A stretch of 64,000 nt of DNA from an uncultured Eubacteriales bacterium (GTDB lineage Bacteria > Bacillota > Clostridia > Christensenellales > UBA1242), in assembly GCA_900551855.1 (NCBI GenBank), contig URXM01000006.1, forward strand, positions 1 to 64,000. Reading direction: 5' to 3'. The position numbers were made by a program, and so were the translations under genes. Positions 17,460 to 26,957 of the stretch are shown here, piece after piece. Every line of letters begins with the position of its first letter. The stretch's first letter is position 1. The notes under the pieces are model-generated. The model was not told where the DNA came from. It saw only the letters and a program-made list of their open reading frames with translations, and did not search any database.

Positions 17460-17975
17460 CTACTTTTCGTGTTTTTTGACAGAAACTTTGACTTCGCTGG
17501 AGATATCTTCACTTAAAACCAAAATCTCTTCTTGACTGTCAGTATTTTCCTTTGTTTCTCCTGCAACCACCCTAAATGTCAAATCAACATCATTGTCAGC
17601 AGAAAACAAAAACACTCTACTTCCAAAATCTTCGTAGGTTTTGTATCCAGCCTCTCCCTGCACGCCGTTTGTTTTGCTGATAAGATATGTCAAATTATAC
17701 CAATAATCACTTTTAGGAAAACATATAACATATTGTTCTCCCAATTCCTCACCAAAAGCGACCAACTGTTCTTCATTGCTGGACTTTATTTGCAAATCAA
17801 CATATTTATCTTTCACCCTTTCATCGTTGTCCAGACTGACTTTTATTGCATAATCCGTACTCAACGCTCCAGTTATCTCGCTTATATGCGCACTTCTAAT
17901 TTTTGTCTCATTTTCACAGCCAGACAATAAAAAACAAAAACAAACACACAAAATCACGGAAATAAATTTTCTCAT
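17460..17975 (-). CDS. Small lipoprotein of unknown function
   Basis: This 171-residue protein has an N-terminal lipoprotein signal: MRKF, a Cys/Phe/Leu-rich hydrophobic core and lipobox LLSGC at about residue 20. The mature part (about 150 residues) is acidic, has a mixed alpha/beta look and ends VSVKKHEK. I recognise no domain. It sits upstream of the degenerate ABC gene on the same strand, but a hairpin separates the two, so co-transcription is uncertain. Confidence 0.75.
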   Translation of the reverse strand: MRKFISVILCVCFCFLLSGCENETKIRSAHISEITGALSTDYAIKVSLDNDERVKDKYVDLQIKSSNEEQLVAFGEELGEQYVICFPKSDYWYNLTYLISKTNGVQGEAGYKTYEDFGSRVFLFSADNDVDLTFRVVAGETKENTDSQEEILVLSEDISSEVKVSVKKHEK

Positions 17976-18058
17976 AATCTTATAATGTTCGTTTTTGTCT
18001 TTATTATGCCATAAATAAACATATCACTTATCAAAAATGATATTTTTTATAGCTTAAA

Positions 18059-18586
18059 TTAGAAATTTACTTCAATCAAACCATACTTATTGTCATTTCT
18101 CTTATAAATAACATTAACTTTTCCAGTTTCTGCATTAAGGAAAATGTAGAAAGTATGTCCCAATCTTTCAATGGCATCTTTTGCTTCTTCAACCATAATA
18201 GGATCAAGTTCGAATGTCTTTTTCTTGTAGATTTCTGGCAATTTTACATCTGGCATTTCGTCCAAATATTCAAATCCAACATTCTTTGGAGCAGTTCTTT
18301 TGCTTTGAGTAACTTTTTCTCTGTTTCTAACAATTTGTTTCTCAAGTTTTGGAAGTGCAAGGTCGATGTTTTCATACATATTAAGTCCAGAAACTTCTGA
18401 TCTAAACAAAAGACCTTTGTTTGTGATTGTGATTTCCAATTTTTCAATTTTGTTTTGCTTTGAGCAAACAACTCTTGCTGTAGCTTCTTCGCCAAAATAT
18501 TTGTTTAATCTTTCCAACTTTTCTGTAAGGACAGTTTTGAATCTTTTAGCAATTTTGTATTTTTTTTCAACAAATGTAATTTTCAT
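18059..18586 (-). CDS. hpf: Long-form ribosome hibernation promoting factor
   Basis: This 175-residue protein has an N-terminal S30AE domain (MKITFVEKKYKIAKRF through about residue 100) that binds the small subunit at the decoding site, and a C-terminal dimerisation domain (SFELDP-type core followed by EEAKDAIERLGHTFYIF and NDNKYGLIEV) that pairs ribosomes into 100S dimers. The start at 18586 has AAGGAG seven bases upstream; an in-frame extension to 18637 is unlikely. It lies 65 nt downstream of clpC on the same strand, so stationary-phase or stress co-expression with the Clp machinery is plausible. Confidence 0.9.
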   Translation of the reverse strand: MKITFVEKKYKIAKRFKTVLTEKLERLNKYFGEEATARVVCSKQNKIEKLEITITNKGLLFRSEVSGLNMYENIDLALPKLEKQIVRNREKVTQSKRTAPKNVGFEYLDEMPDVKLPEIYKKKTFELDPIMVEEAKDAIERLGHTFYIFLNAETGKVNVIYKRNDNKYGLIEVNF

Positions 18587-18651
18587 ATCTATCTCCTTTT
18601 GTAGAAACATTTTACCAAATATTTCGTATTTTTCCAAATGTTTTTCAAGAA

Positions 18652-21084
18652 TTACTCAGCAGTGTTGAAAACAAGTTGATCTCCGTCCAATTCGACTTCG
18701 ATTGTTCCGTGTTCTGGAAGTTCGCCAAGCAAAATTTTCTCGGCAATTTTATCTTCAATTTCTTGTTCAATAAATCTCTTCAAAGGTCTTGCACCATAAA
18801 TCAAGTTAGATCCTTTTGCAACAATATAGTCAATAGCTTTCTTGTCAACTTTCAATTTCAAGTGTTTTGCTGCAAGACGCTTGTTGATGTTTGCAATAAG
18901 AATGTCAGATATTTTGATAAGATCTTGTTTAGACAAAGAATCAAAGATGCAAATTACATCAATTCTGTTGATAAGTTCTGGCTTAAATTTCTTCTTAAGA
19001 GCATCCATATAGATGTCTCTTTCATTGATTTTTTCGTTGTTGTCAGAGCCAAAGCCAAGTTGTCTTTGTTGACGAATTTCGTTTGCACCAATGTTGCTTG
19101 TCATAATAACTATAGTATTTTTAAAGCTTACTGTTCTGCCTTTTCCGTCTGTCAAACGACCATCATCAAGAATTTGAAGCAATGCATTCAAAACTTCTGG
19201 ATGAGCCTTTTCAATTTCATCAAAAAGCACAACGCTGTAAGGTTTTCTTCTTACTTGTTCTGTAAGTTGTCCACCTTCATCAAAACCTACATATCCTGGA
19301 GGAGCTCCAATAAGTTTTGAAACAGTATGACTTTCCATATACTCACTCATATCAATTCTTATGATATTGTTTTCATTGTCAAACATAGCTTCAGCAAGTG
19401 CTTTAGAAAGTTCTGTTTTACCAACACCAGTAGGTCCCATAAACAAGAAGGAACCGATTGGTCGTTTGCTGTCTTGAAGTCCAACTCTTGCTCTTCTGAT
19501 AGCTTTTGCAACGGCTTTGATGGCTTCGTCTTGACCAACAACCCTCTTGTGCAAAATTTCTTCCAAGTGAACAAGTTTTTCTTTTTCGCCTTCAGTAAGT
19601 TTTGTGACAGGAATGCCCGTCCATTTAGAAACCACTTCAGCGATTTCGTTTGCTCCAATTTGCTTGCTACCACTCTTCTTGATGATTGTAGCATTTTGAG
19701 TTTTTAGTTCGTTCTCCAAATTGATAATTTCAGATTGAAGTTTTGCAGCCTTTTCATAATTTCTCTGCAAAGAAGCCTCGTCACGACTTGCAGACAAAGT
19801 TTTGATTTTTTCTTCCAAATCTCTTACCTTTTGAGGTTTGATTGTGTAGTTAACTTTTGCACGAGAACAAGCCTCATCAATAAGGTCGATTGCTTTGTCA
19901 GGCAAACTTCTGTCTGTGATGTATCTGTCAGACAAGTTTGCAGCAGCTTCGATTGCTTCATTTGTGATGATAATCTTATGGAATGCTTCATAAGTGTCTT
20001 TCAAACCTTTCAAAATCTCAATAGTTTGTTCAACTGATGGAGGGTTTACCATAACAGGTTGAAATCTTCTTTCCAAAGCCTTATCTTTTTCAATATACTT
20101 TCTGTATTCATCTGTTGTTGTTGCACCAATAGTTTGAAGTTCTCCTCTTGCAAGGTATGGTTTCAACATATCAGAAGGACTTGTCTCCCCTTTTTCACTT
20201 CCAGCTTGTGCCAAAGTGTGAATTTCATCAATAAAGACAATGATGTTTCCGTTTTGAATAATAGTTTCAATAGCGTCCTTAAGTTTTTCTTCCATTTGAC
20301 CACGATATTTAGTCCCCGCCATAAGTCCGCCAATTTCAAGAGCATAAATTGTTTTGTCTTTCAATTCTTCAGGAACATCACCACTTGCAATCGCTTGAGC
20401 CAAGCCTTCAACGACTGCAGTCTTACCAACTCCCGCTTCACCAATCAAAACAGGGTTATTTTTTGTCTTTCTGCAAAGGATTTCAATAACTCTTTGTATT
20501 TCTTCTTCCCTGCCAATAACTGGGTCAAGTTTGTGCTGTCTTGCCTTTAATGTTATATCACTTCCCATATCAAGCAATTTTTCTGGCAAAGTGCTTCCTG
20601 CTTGACTGTTTTTAGCCTCTTCACTTCTTTTGTTTTCAGGATTTGAAACTTGCAAAGAGGCCATAAGTTTTGCTTTCATTTCTTCAGTGTTTACATTGAA
20701 GACATTTTCAAGCATTTTTGTTGCATAACAACTTTTGTTTGAAAGTATAGCCAAAAGCAAATGTTCAGTGCCTATAAAAGAGTGTCCCATATCCATTGCA
20801 ATTTGTTGAGCCATTTGGAAGAGCTCTTTTGTCCTTGGTGTAAGTTCTACACTTCCAAACAAAGTGACTCCACTTGAAGATTCTTCAAAAAGTTCAAACA
20901 AAGAGTTTTCTGTGACACCATAAGAAGCCAAAATTTTTGAAGCAGTGCACTCAGAAACGCTAGAAAGTCCATAAAGTATATGTTCAGTGCCTACCAAATT
21001 ACTGCCAAATCTGAGGGCGATTTTGCTGGCATTTTTTATAACCTTTTCAATACTATCTGAAAATAAACCATTATTTAAAGCCAT
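18652..21084 (-). CDS. clpC: AAA+ unfoldase ClpC
   Basis: This 810-residue Hsp100 unfoldase delivers proteins to ClpP. In order it has a double Clp-N domain (to about residue 145), AAA module 1 with Walker A GEAGVGKT (215-222), a mid-region with a UVR-like segment (NYEKAAKLQSEI, about 435-450) that marks ClpC rather than ClpA or ClpB, and AAA module 2 with GPTGVGKT (about 545). In Bacillus, ClpC with McsB recognises phospho-arginine-tagged substrates; mcsB is directly upstream here, 78 nt away. The ATG at 21084 has AGGAGG upstream. No ctsR repressor gene lies in the cluster. Confidence 0.95.
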   Translation of the reverse strand: MALNNGLFSDSIEKVIKNASKIALRFGSNLVGTEHILYGLSSVSECTASKILASYGVTENSLFELFEESSSGVTLFGSVELTPRTKELFQMAQQIAMDMGHSFIGTEHLLLAILSNKSCYATKMLENVFNVNTEEMKAKLMASLQVSNPENKRSEEAKNSQAGSTLPEKLLDMGSDITLKARQHKLDPVIGREEEIQRVIEILCRKTKNNPVLIGEAGVGKTAVVEGLAQAIASGDVPEELKDKTIYALEIGGLMAGTKYRGQMEEKLKDAIETIIQNGNIIVFIDEIHTLAQAGSEKGETSPSDMLKPYLARGELQTIGATTTDEYRKYIEKDKALERRFQPVMVNPPSVEQTIEILKGLKDTYEAFHKIIITNEAIEAAANLSDRYITDRSLPDKAIDLIDEACSRAKVNYTIKPQKVRDLEEKIKTLSASRDEASLQRNYEKAAKLQSEIINLENELKTQNATIIKKSGSKQIGANEIAEVVSKWTGIPVTKLTEGEKEKLVHLEEILHKRVVGQDEAIKAVAKAIRRARVGLQDSKRPIGSFLFMGPTGVGKTELSKALAEAMFDNENNIIRIDMSEYMESHTVSKLIGAPPGYVGFDEGGQLTEQVRRKPYSVVLFDEIEKAHPEVLNALLQILDDGRLTDGKGRTVSFKNTIVIMTSNIGANEIRQQRQLGFGSDNNEKINERDIYMDALKKKFKPELINRIDVICIFDSLSKQDLIKISDILIANINKRLAAKHLKLKVDKKAIDYIVAKGSNLIYGARPLKRFIEQEIEDKIAEKILLGELPEHGTIEVELDGDQLVFNTAE

Positions 21085-21162
21085 AATAACCTCCTTTTTT
21101 GGTTTAATATCATTATTTATTTCCTGTTAATAAGAAATAAGTCAACTTTTACAAAAATAAAA

Positions 21163-22176
21163 TCACTTTGAAACAAGTTCTTTTATTTTCCTATTAATAT
21201 ACTCACTTCGTAGCTGTTCTTCCTTTAAAATTTCTGAAAAATTTTCAATTTCTTTCAAATTTGCGCTTGCACCCTCAACATAAAGTTTTTCAAAGCCTTT
21301 ATGATCAGAGATTTTTAAAAATCCCAGTGCATCTCCAAACTTTATAAGTGACAAGAGCTCTATCATTTCTTTCTCTTCAAGGGAGAAACACTCTTTCAAA
21401 ACACCATAAGCACGATAAATTTCATCTATCAATTTGTCGTGATTGCTTGCTAAAATGTCTTCTCTTGCAGACAGTTCCATCTGACATATGTTGTAAACAT
21501 AATCAGAAACACCATCAATTATTTCTTCTTCTGAAAGTCCCAACGAGTTTTGATTGGAAATTTGGTAAAAACTTCCATAAGTTTCACTTCCTTCCCCATA
21601 CAACCCACGAATTGTGTATCCCTGCTGTCTAACTTCTTTTTTCAACAACTCAATGTCTCCATTTCTTTCAAGTGCAGGCAAAAAGAGCATAACCGATGCC
21701 CTCATACCTGTTCCGAGATTTGAAGGAGAAGAAGTGATATATCCATAATCATTTGAATATGCCACATCAATTTCTGACAAAATCAAATCATCAAGCACTT
21801 TCAATTCTCTGTAAGGCTTATACAAATTGAATTCATTTACGATGCATTGTTCCCTGATGTGATCCTCTTCGTTTATCATAACAATGATATGCTCATCATC
21901 ACTCATAGCAACAGCAGAAATATCCTTGTTTTCAATAAGTTCTTTGCTTATCAAATGTCTTTCAAGCAAAGCATTACATTCGTTTAAAGAAAGGTTTTTA
22001 AGTCTAATAAAATCAAATCCACCATATTTCTCCAAAATTTTTTGAATGGAGTCAATGATAAAAACTGCGTCACTCTCATCACGCAGTTTCGTGAAAAAAT
22101 TGAAGCCAGAGATATTTCTAGCAAGTCTAATTCTTGAAGATATAGCAATGTTTTCAAAATTTTCGTTCATATTCAT
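21163..22176 (-). CDS. mcsB: Protein arginine kinase McsB
   Basis: This 337-residue phosphagen-kinase-fold enzyme phosphorylates arginines on proteins and so marks them for ClpCP. It shows the typical motifs SSRIRLARN (residues 13-21), SDDEHIIVM, a DDLILSEIDVAYSNDYGYITSSP segment, NLGTGMRASV, and YGSFYQISNQNSLG. The length matches the family (about 350). It is 50 nt downstream of the short McsA-like gene. The usual activator McsA has two Zn fingers and a coiled coil; here only a mini version is visible, so activation of McsB may differ. Confidence 0.93.
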   Translation of the reverse strand: MNMNENFENIAISSRIRLARNISGFNFFTKLRDESDAVFIIDSIQKILEKYGGFDFIRLKNLSLNECNALLERHLISKELIENKDISAVAMSDDEHIIVMINEEDHIREQCIVNEFNLYKPYRELKVLDDLILSEIDVAYSNDYGYITSSPSNLGTGMRASVMLFLPALERNGDIELLKKEVRQQGYTIRGLYGEGSETYGSFYQISNQNSLGLSEEEIIDGVSDYVYNICQMELSAREDILASNHDKLIDEIYRAYGVLKECFSLEEKEMIELLSLIKFGDALGFLKISDHKGFEKLYVEGASANLKEIENFSEILKEEQLRSEYINRKIKELVSK

Positions 22177-22226
22177 AACAAATTATAACAAACTATTCAA
22201 AGATAATCAAACAAATCGCAAGTAAA

Positions 22227-22382
22227 TTAAGCTTCGTTAGATTTGTGCTTTTTGCCTTTATACATTCTGTCAACAGCCTGTTTGACAGCAGGAAGTTCAT
22301 AGCATTTTTCACAACCAACGAAACCTGTTTCCAAAATTTCTTGCACACTTGTGTGGCATTTTGGACAAACATCATTGTTCAT
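22227..22382 (-). CDS. Mini-McsA: single zinc finger protein
   Basis: A 51-residue ORF starts at an ATG at 22382, overlapping the last codons of tex by 11 nt, with GGAAT-type sequence about 10 nt upstream. The protein begins MNNDVCPKCHTSV and continues GFVGCEKCYEL, giving two CxxC pairs spaced as in the zinc fingers of McsA (CPxCGxT...GCxxCY). A basic tail (YKGKKHKSNEA) follows and the protein then stops. Full McsA is about 180 residues with two fingers and a UVR motif; this one retains one finger only. Position directly before mcsB, as in Bacillus, supports the identity. A longer overlapping frame in the region lacks these cysteines and is a shadow. Confidence 0.8.
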   Translation of the reverse strand: MNNDVCPKCHTSVQEILETGFVGCEKCYELPAVKQAVDRMYKGKKHKSNEA

Positions 22383-24528
22383 CTTTGTCAATTCCTTTCA
22401 TAGTAAGAGAAATTCTCTTTTTGTTGAGGTCAACAGACATAACTTTTACATCAACAACATCACCAACTTTAACGACATCTGAAGGATGTTTAACAAATCC
22501 GTCTGAGAGTTGAGAAATGTGAACAAGACCATCTTGGTGAACGCCAATATCAACAAAAGCACCAAAGTCAACAACATTTCTAACCACGCCCTTAAAAGTC
22601 ATACCTTCTTTAAGGTCTTCCATATGGATAACATCACTTCTAAGCACTGGTTTTGGCATAGATTCACGAATATCACGACCTGGTTTCAAAAGTTCGGAAG
22701 TGATATCTTCAAGAGTAGGCACACCAACGCCACATTCTTCGGCAACTTTCTTTTCACCTTCTTTTTCAATCAACTTAGGAAGAAGGACAAGATTGTTGTT
22801 TTTTACATCTTCTTCTGTCAAATTAAAGAGCTTCAAAAGCTTTCTAGCACCATCGTAGCTTTCTGGGTGAACAGCGGTGTTATCAAGCACATTTTCTCCC
22901 CCAACAACACGCAAGAAGCCTGCACATTGTTCGTAAGCTTTTGGTCCAAGCTTGTTGACAGACAAAAGTTCTTCTCTTCTCTTAAATCCTTTCATTTTTG
23001 TTCTGTAATCAACAATATTTTTTGCGATAGACATATTAAGTCCAGAAACATAAGAAAGAAGACTTGGAGAAGCAGTGTTCAAATCAACTCCAACACTGTT
23101 AACGCAATCTTCAACAACACCAGACAAAACTTCTGTAAGTCTGTTTTGTGGCATATCGTGTTGATATTGTCCAACTCCAATTGATTTAACATCAATCTTG
23201 ATAAGTTCTGCCAATGGGTCTTGCAATCTTCTAGCAATAGAAACAGCACTACGAAGATTTACATCATAGTCAGGAAATTCTTCTGCAGCAAGTTTGGATG
23301 CAGAATAAACAGAAGCCCCTGCCTCACTTACAACTGCATAACTTACTGGACGATTTACATGTTTAATAAGTTCTGCAACAAAAATTTCAGATTCTTTTGA
23401 AGCAGTTCCATTTCCAATAGCAATGATGTCAACTTTGTTCTTTTCAATCATTGCTTTAAGTTTTTCCATAGCTTCTTCTGTTTTAGAACGAGGAGGAGTT
23501 GGATAAACAACTGTTGTGTCCAAAACAGAACCATTTTTGTCAATAACTGCAATTTTACAGCCATTGTGATATCCTGGGTCAAACCCCATAATAATATTAT
23601 TTTTAAGAGGAGATTCCATAAGAAGAGGTCTCAAATTAACCTCAAACATTTTGATTGCCTGCTCATCAGCCATATCTGTCAAATTGTTTCTGCATTCTCT
23701 TTCAAGAGAAGGGAACAACAAACGATCATAGGCATCGTGGATAACTTCATCCATAAGAGCATTTGTATCTTCGTTGTCTTTCTTATAATATCTTTCAATA
23801 ACAGGAATAGTAAGTTTTTCATCAATAGTGATGTCGACTTTCAAGCATTTTTCTTTTTCGCCACGATTGATAGCAAGGATTCTGTGACTAGGCAAAGTCT
23901 TAACTTCTTGTTTGAAGTTTGCATAAGTTTCATAAGTCAAATTGTTTTCATTTTCAAGAAGAACACAATTGATAAAAGCCTTGTTTGCAATGATTTCACG
24001 AAGTTCTTTTCTAAGTTCGGCATTGTCAGAAATTCTTTCTGCAACAATATCTTTTGCCCCTGCAATAGCATCTTCAACAGTAGGCACTTCTTCTGTGATA
24101 AACTTTTCTGCTTCTTTCAAAACAACATAATCTTTTGATTGTGCTTGCAAAATATCTGCAAGAGGTTCCAATCCCTTCGCAATAGCAACAGAAGCTCTTG
24201 TTTTTCTCTTTGGCTTGTAAGGTCTATAAATATCTTCAACTTCGGTAAGAGTCATAGCTTCTTCCAAAGCTTTTGCAAGTTCGTCAGTCCATTTACCTTG
24301 CTCGGTAATAACTTTTTGAACTTTTGCTTTTTCTTCATCAAGATTTCTCAAATATTTCAATCTGTCGGCGAAATTTCTCAAAACTTGATCATCGCAAGAG
24401 CCGTGCATTTCCTTTCTGTAACGAGCGATAAATGGAATTGTATTCCCTTCATCAATAAGTTCAATAATGTTGTGAGTATAATCACTTCTAAGTCCAAATT
24501 CGCTTGAAAGTCTTTCTTCAATAGTCAT
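22372..24528 (-). CDS. tex: Tex-family RNA-binding transcription accessory protein
   Basis: This 718-residue protein has the full Tex architecture: an N-terminal helix-turn-helix region (FIARYRKEMHGSCDD), a YqgF/RNase H-like domain (IIMGFDPGYHNGCKIAV at about 315), tandem helix-hairpin-helix (LTEVLSGVVEDCVNSVGVD; YVSGLNMSIAKNIVDYR), and a C-terminal S1 domain (GVVRNVVDFGAFVDIGV; HQDGLVHISQLS, about 645-712). Tex binds nucleic acid and influences transcription; the exact role is not settled. The start follows the amidohydrolase-like stop by one base, and the SD (AAGGAG) lies inside that gene's end. Its own end overlaps mini-mcsA. Together this indicates one continuous operon into the Clp genes. 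Confidence 0.93.
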   Translation of the reverse strand: MTIEERLSSEFGLRSDYTHNIIELIDEGNTIPFIARYRKEMHGSCDDQVLRNFADRLKYLRNLDEEKAKVQKVITEQGKWTDELAKALEEAMTLTEVEDIYRPYKPKRKTRASVAIAKGLEPLADILQAQSKDYVVLKEAEKFITEEVPTVEDAIAGAKDIVAERISDNAELRKELREIIANKAFINCVLLENENNLTYETYANFKQEVKTLPSHRILAINRGEKEKCLKVDITIDEKLTIPVIERYYKKDNEDTNALMDEVIHDAYDRLLFPSLERECRNNLTDMADEQAIKMFEVNLRPLLMESPLKNNIIMGFDPGYHNGCKIAVIDKNGSVLDTTVVYPTPPRSKTEEAMEKLKAMIEKNKVDIIAIGNGTASKESEIFVAELIKHVNRPVSYAVVSEAGASVYSASKLAAEEFPDYDVNLRSAVSIARRLQDPLAELIKIDVKSIGVGQYQHDMPQNRLTEVLSGVVEDCVNSVGVDLNTASPSLLSYVSGLNMSIAKNIVDYRTKMKGFKRREELLSVNKLGPKAYEQCAGFLRVVGGENVLDNTAVHPESYDGARKLLKLFNLTEEDVKNNNLVLLPKLIEKEGEKKVAEECGVGVPTLEDITSELLKPGRDIRESMPKPVLRSDVIHMEDLKEGMTFKGVVRNVVDFGAFVDIGVHQDGLVHISQLSDGFVKHPSDVVKVGDVVDVKVMSVDLNKKRISLTMKGIDKDEQ

Positions 24529-24529
24529 T

Positions 24530-25606
24530 TTATTTTCTCCTTAATATTTGTAATATTTCACTAATAATTGTATCATAATCAGGCATATTTTTCATAAGGA
24601 TTTTACCATTTTTCTGTAAAATCTCACCATTATGCACAGTCATAAAAACATCTTTCTTTGATTTTCCCCAAACAAGAGTTTTAAGCACATCGTCATACAA
24701 TGATTTCCCACCGCTTACAACAATAAAGTTGGCAAAATTCCCTTTTTCAACACCATATTTTTCAAGTCCCAAAATCTTTGCCCCGTTGTAAGTTGCCACT
24801 TCAAACACTTCTTTTTCTTCAATGCAATCAGCATTTTCAAACAATCCTCTTTGAGTCATAATCAACTGCCTCATAAAAGCAAAAAAGTCAATTTCAAAAC
24901 TCTTTCCACTTCCAAGTCCAACGCAAAAATCTTTGCTTTGAAGAGAAATGAAATTTGTTGGTCTAACCCCAGATTTTCCATCATCTGATGGTGTCAAACA
25001 AAAAGAACAATCATATTGTGAAAACAACTCAAAATCATCTTTTTCAAAACAGTTTCCACCAACAATAATCGGTTCTCTATCCAAATATCCAAAATCTTCC
25101 AAAACTTGTGGCAAAGATTTTTTATACAGCAAATCTACCGTTCCAAGTTCTTCCAATGTCTTGCCTGCTTCAATAAACAATTTGTTTTGATTTTTAGCAA
25201 CAGTTGAAACAATTTCAGACAATTCTTGCTCACTTTTCTCTTCAAATTTATCAACAAAAACACAATTAAACTCATTTTTTGCTGCCACATCATTATAGAT
25301 TGCACCTGCAAGAATGTTTTTGACAGTCATCAATTTTTGAACTAAATTTACAATATTGCAGTCAAATTGATTTATCTCTTCATAATTCTTTTGAAAAGCA
25401 TCAATGCTATGACAGAACACATTTACAAATGGTGGCAAAACATACCCACCTTGCAAATCAAAGGTTTCAATGTCCCCTTTTTGATTTGACAATTCTCCTA
25501 AATTTTTTATATCCTTAATAGTGTTATTTTCAATCAAAATGTCAACGGCGTTTACTTGACCATTTTTTACATCAACCAAATTGGCATTTTTGAATAATTT
25601 TTGCAT
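24530..25606 (-). CDS. Amidohydrolase-like protein lacking metal ligands
   Basis: This 358-residue protein follows the metallo-dependent hydrolase pattern of the cytosine deaminase / S-adenosylhomocysteine deaminase group: a small N-terminal beta domain (LVDVKNGQVNAVDILIENNTI), a barrel opening VLPPFVNVFCH, a CLTPSDDGKSG loop, a VGLGSGK strand end and a C-terminal GAKILGLEKYGVEKGNFANFIVV. The metal ligands look lost. HxH is FCH (residues 64-66), the later barrel positions IEAGKT and IVGGNCF have no His, and the metal Asp of GLGTD is Gly (GLGSGK). Start chosen at the ATG at 25606 with GGTGG upstream; the longer frame adds a non-homologous hydrophobic extension. It heads the tex-mcsA-mcsB-clpC run. 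Probably a non-hydrolytic family member. Confidence 0.7.
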   Translation of the reverse strand: MQKLFKNANLVDVKNGQVNAVDILIENNTIKDIKNLGELSNQKGDIETFDLQGGYVLPPFVNVFCHSIDAFQKNYEEINQFDCNIVNLVQKLMTVKNILAGAIYNDVAAKNEFNCVFVDKFEEKSEQELSEIVSTVAKNQNKLFIEAGKTLEELGTVDLLYKKSLPQVLEDFGYLDREPIIVGGNCFEKDDFELFSQYDCSFCLTPSDDGKSGVRPTNFISLQSKDFCVGLGSGKSFEIDFFAFMRQLIMTQRGLFENADCIEEKEVFEVATYNGAKILGLEKYGVEKGNFANFIVVSGGKSLYDDVLKTLVWGKSKKDVFMTVHNGEILQKNGKILMKNMPDYDTIISEILQILRRK

Positions 25607-25673
25607 ACAAACCACCTTATTATAGATACTAAATGTATAAAAAGAGTATAAAACAAAAAGGTCAAAAAGGCAA

Positions 25674-26879
25674 ATGAAAGATAAAACAATTTTACATTCT
25701 GATGTCAACAATTTTTTCGCTTCTGTAGAATGCTCAACAAATCCGGACTTGTATGGAAAACCAGTTGCAGTGACTGGCAATCCACAAAAAAGAACGGGTA
25801 TTATTTTGGCAAAAAATGAAATTGCAAAAGCTCAAGGTGTCAAAACTGGAGAAGCAATTTGGCAAGCAAAAAAGAAATGCCCTGACCTTGTTACTGTCGG
25901 CCCACATTATGCACTATACGAAAAGATATCAAAAAAACTTCACGAATTATATTTGCAATACACTGACCTTGTAGAACCTATGGGTATGGACGAATGTTGG
26001 CTTGATGTGACACATTCTTTGAAATATTTAGGAAAAGACGGCAAACAAATTGCAGATGAAATAAGACAAAGAGTCAAAGATGAGTTTGGCTTTACTGTTT
26101 CTGTTGGAGTTTCGTTTTCAAAAATTTTTGCCAAACTTGGCAGTGATATGAAAAAACCAGATGCAACAACAATCATTGACAGAGCTCATTTCAAAGAAAT
26201 AGCTTACAAACTTAAGATAAATTCGATTGTAGGTTTTGGACGCAAATTGACTGACAAATTAGAGAAAATGAATATAAACACAATTGGAGATTTTGTTTCT
26301 CTAAAAGAGTCATTTGTCAAAGAATTGTTAGGCAAAACTGGAATAGAACTTTATCAAAAATTGAAAGGCGAATTGATTGACGATGTAAAATGTTATTATG
26401 ACATCTTGCCCCCAAAAAGTGTTGGAAATGGAACAACAACAATTGAAGATATCATAGAGCGAGACGACATAAAAAAAGTAATAACTTTTTTGAGTGAAAA
26501 AATAGGTCTAAGACTTACAAACAGCAAATTTCAAGGTTCAACAGTTTCTGTGACGCTAAAAACAAACGATTTCAAACGATTTAGACATTCAAAAACAGTT
26601 TCTCCAATTCAATCAAGCGAAGAGATAACAAAAACTGCAATGGATATTATTGACGAATTTTGGGAATATGACAAATATATAAGAGCAATAAGAATTTGCG
26701 TTTCAAATTTGAATAAAATAGACAGAATGGAGCAACTTTCTTTTCTCAATAAAGATACAAACGACCTTGAAAGAACGATAAATGAAATCAACAATAAATA
26801 TGGGAAAAACAAAATCTATGTAGCAAGCGATACTGTCTCTTTTATCAATAGAAAAAATGAAGATGAAAGTTCTTTCTAA
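25674..26879 (+). CDS. dinB: Y-family DNA polymerase IV
   Basis: This 401-residue translesion polymerase carries the catalytic acidic residues: Asp10 in HSDVNNFFASVE and Asp106-Glu107 in MGMDECWLD, the latter a variant of SxDE(A/V)(Y/F). A steric and nucleotide loop TGNPQKRTGIILAKN, helix-hairpin-helix thumb (INSIVGFGRKLTDKLEKM) and little-finger domain (to about residue 355) follow. The final residues lack an obvious QLxLF beta-clamp motif at the extreme end, but RMEQLSFLNK near residue 352 may serve. It is divergent from the amidohydrolase-tex-clp operon across 67 nt. It acts in lesion bypass and stress mutagenesis by family knowledge; I see no clear LexA box. Confidence 0.88.
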   Translation: MKDKTILHSDVNNFFASVECSTNPDLYGKPVAVTGNPQKRTGIILAKNEIAKAQGVKTGEAIWQAKKKCPDLVTVGPHYALYEKISKKLHELYLQYTDLVEPMGMDECWLDVTHSLKYLGKDGKQIADEIRQRVKDEFGFTVSVGVSFSKIFAKLGSDMKKPDATTIIDRAHFKEIAYKLKINSIVGFGRKLTDKLEKMNINTIGDFVSLKESFVKELLGKTGIELYQKLKGELIDDVKCYYDILPPKSVGNGTTTIEDIIERDDIKKVITFLSEKIGLRLTNSKFQGSTVSVTLKTNDFKRFRHSKTVSPIQSSEEITKTAMDIIDEFWEYDKYIRAIRICVSNLNKIDRMEQLSFLNKDTNDLERTINEINNKYGKNKIYVASDTVSFINRKNEDESSF

Positions 26880-26933
26880 TTTTGGTTAAGCAAAAACAAA
26901 TCTCAACAAAACAGCCAGAAAAACATAACAAAA

Positions 26934-26953
26934 AAAACGCCAAACGGCGTTTT
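26934..26953. terminator. Bidirectional terminator between dinB and secF
   Basis: Stem AAAACGCC / GGCGTTTT with loop AAAC, flanked by A-rich and T-rich sequence. It serves the convergent dinB and secF transcripts. Confidence 0.8.
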
Positions 26954-26957
26954 CTTT

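Noticed and set aside
20059..20550. A 163-codon plus-strand frame opposite clpC, and similar frames opposite tex and ytxC
   Set aside because: Compositions are Phe/Ser/Cys-rich as expected for antisense of AT-rich genes; the opposite strand carries clear family motifs.
25657..25671. GGTCAAA-AA-GGCAAA resembling a CtsR heptad repeat upstream of dinB and the clp operon
   Set aside because: The second heptad lacks the T and the spacing is two rather than three bases. It overlaps the dinB ribosome binding region, and no ctsR is seen.
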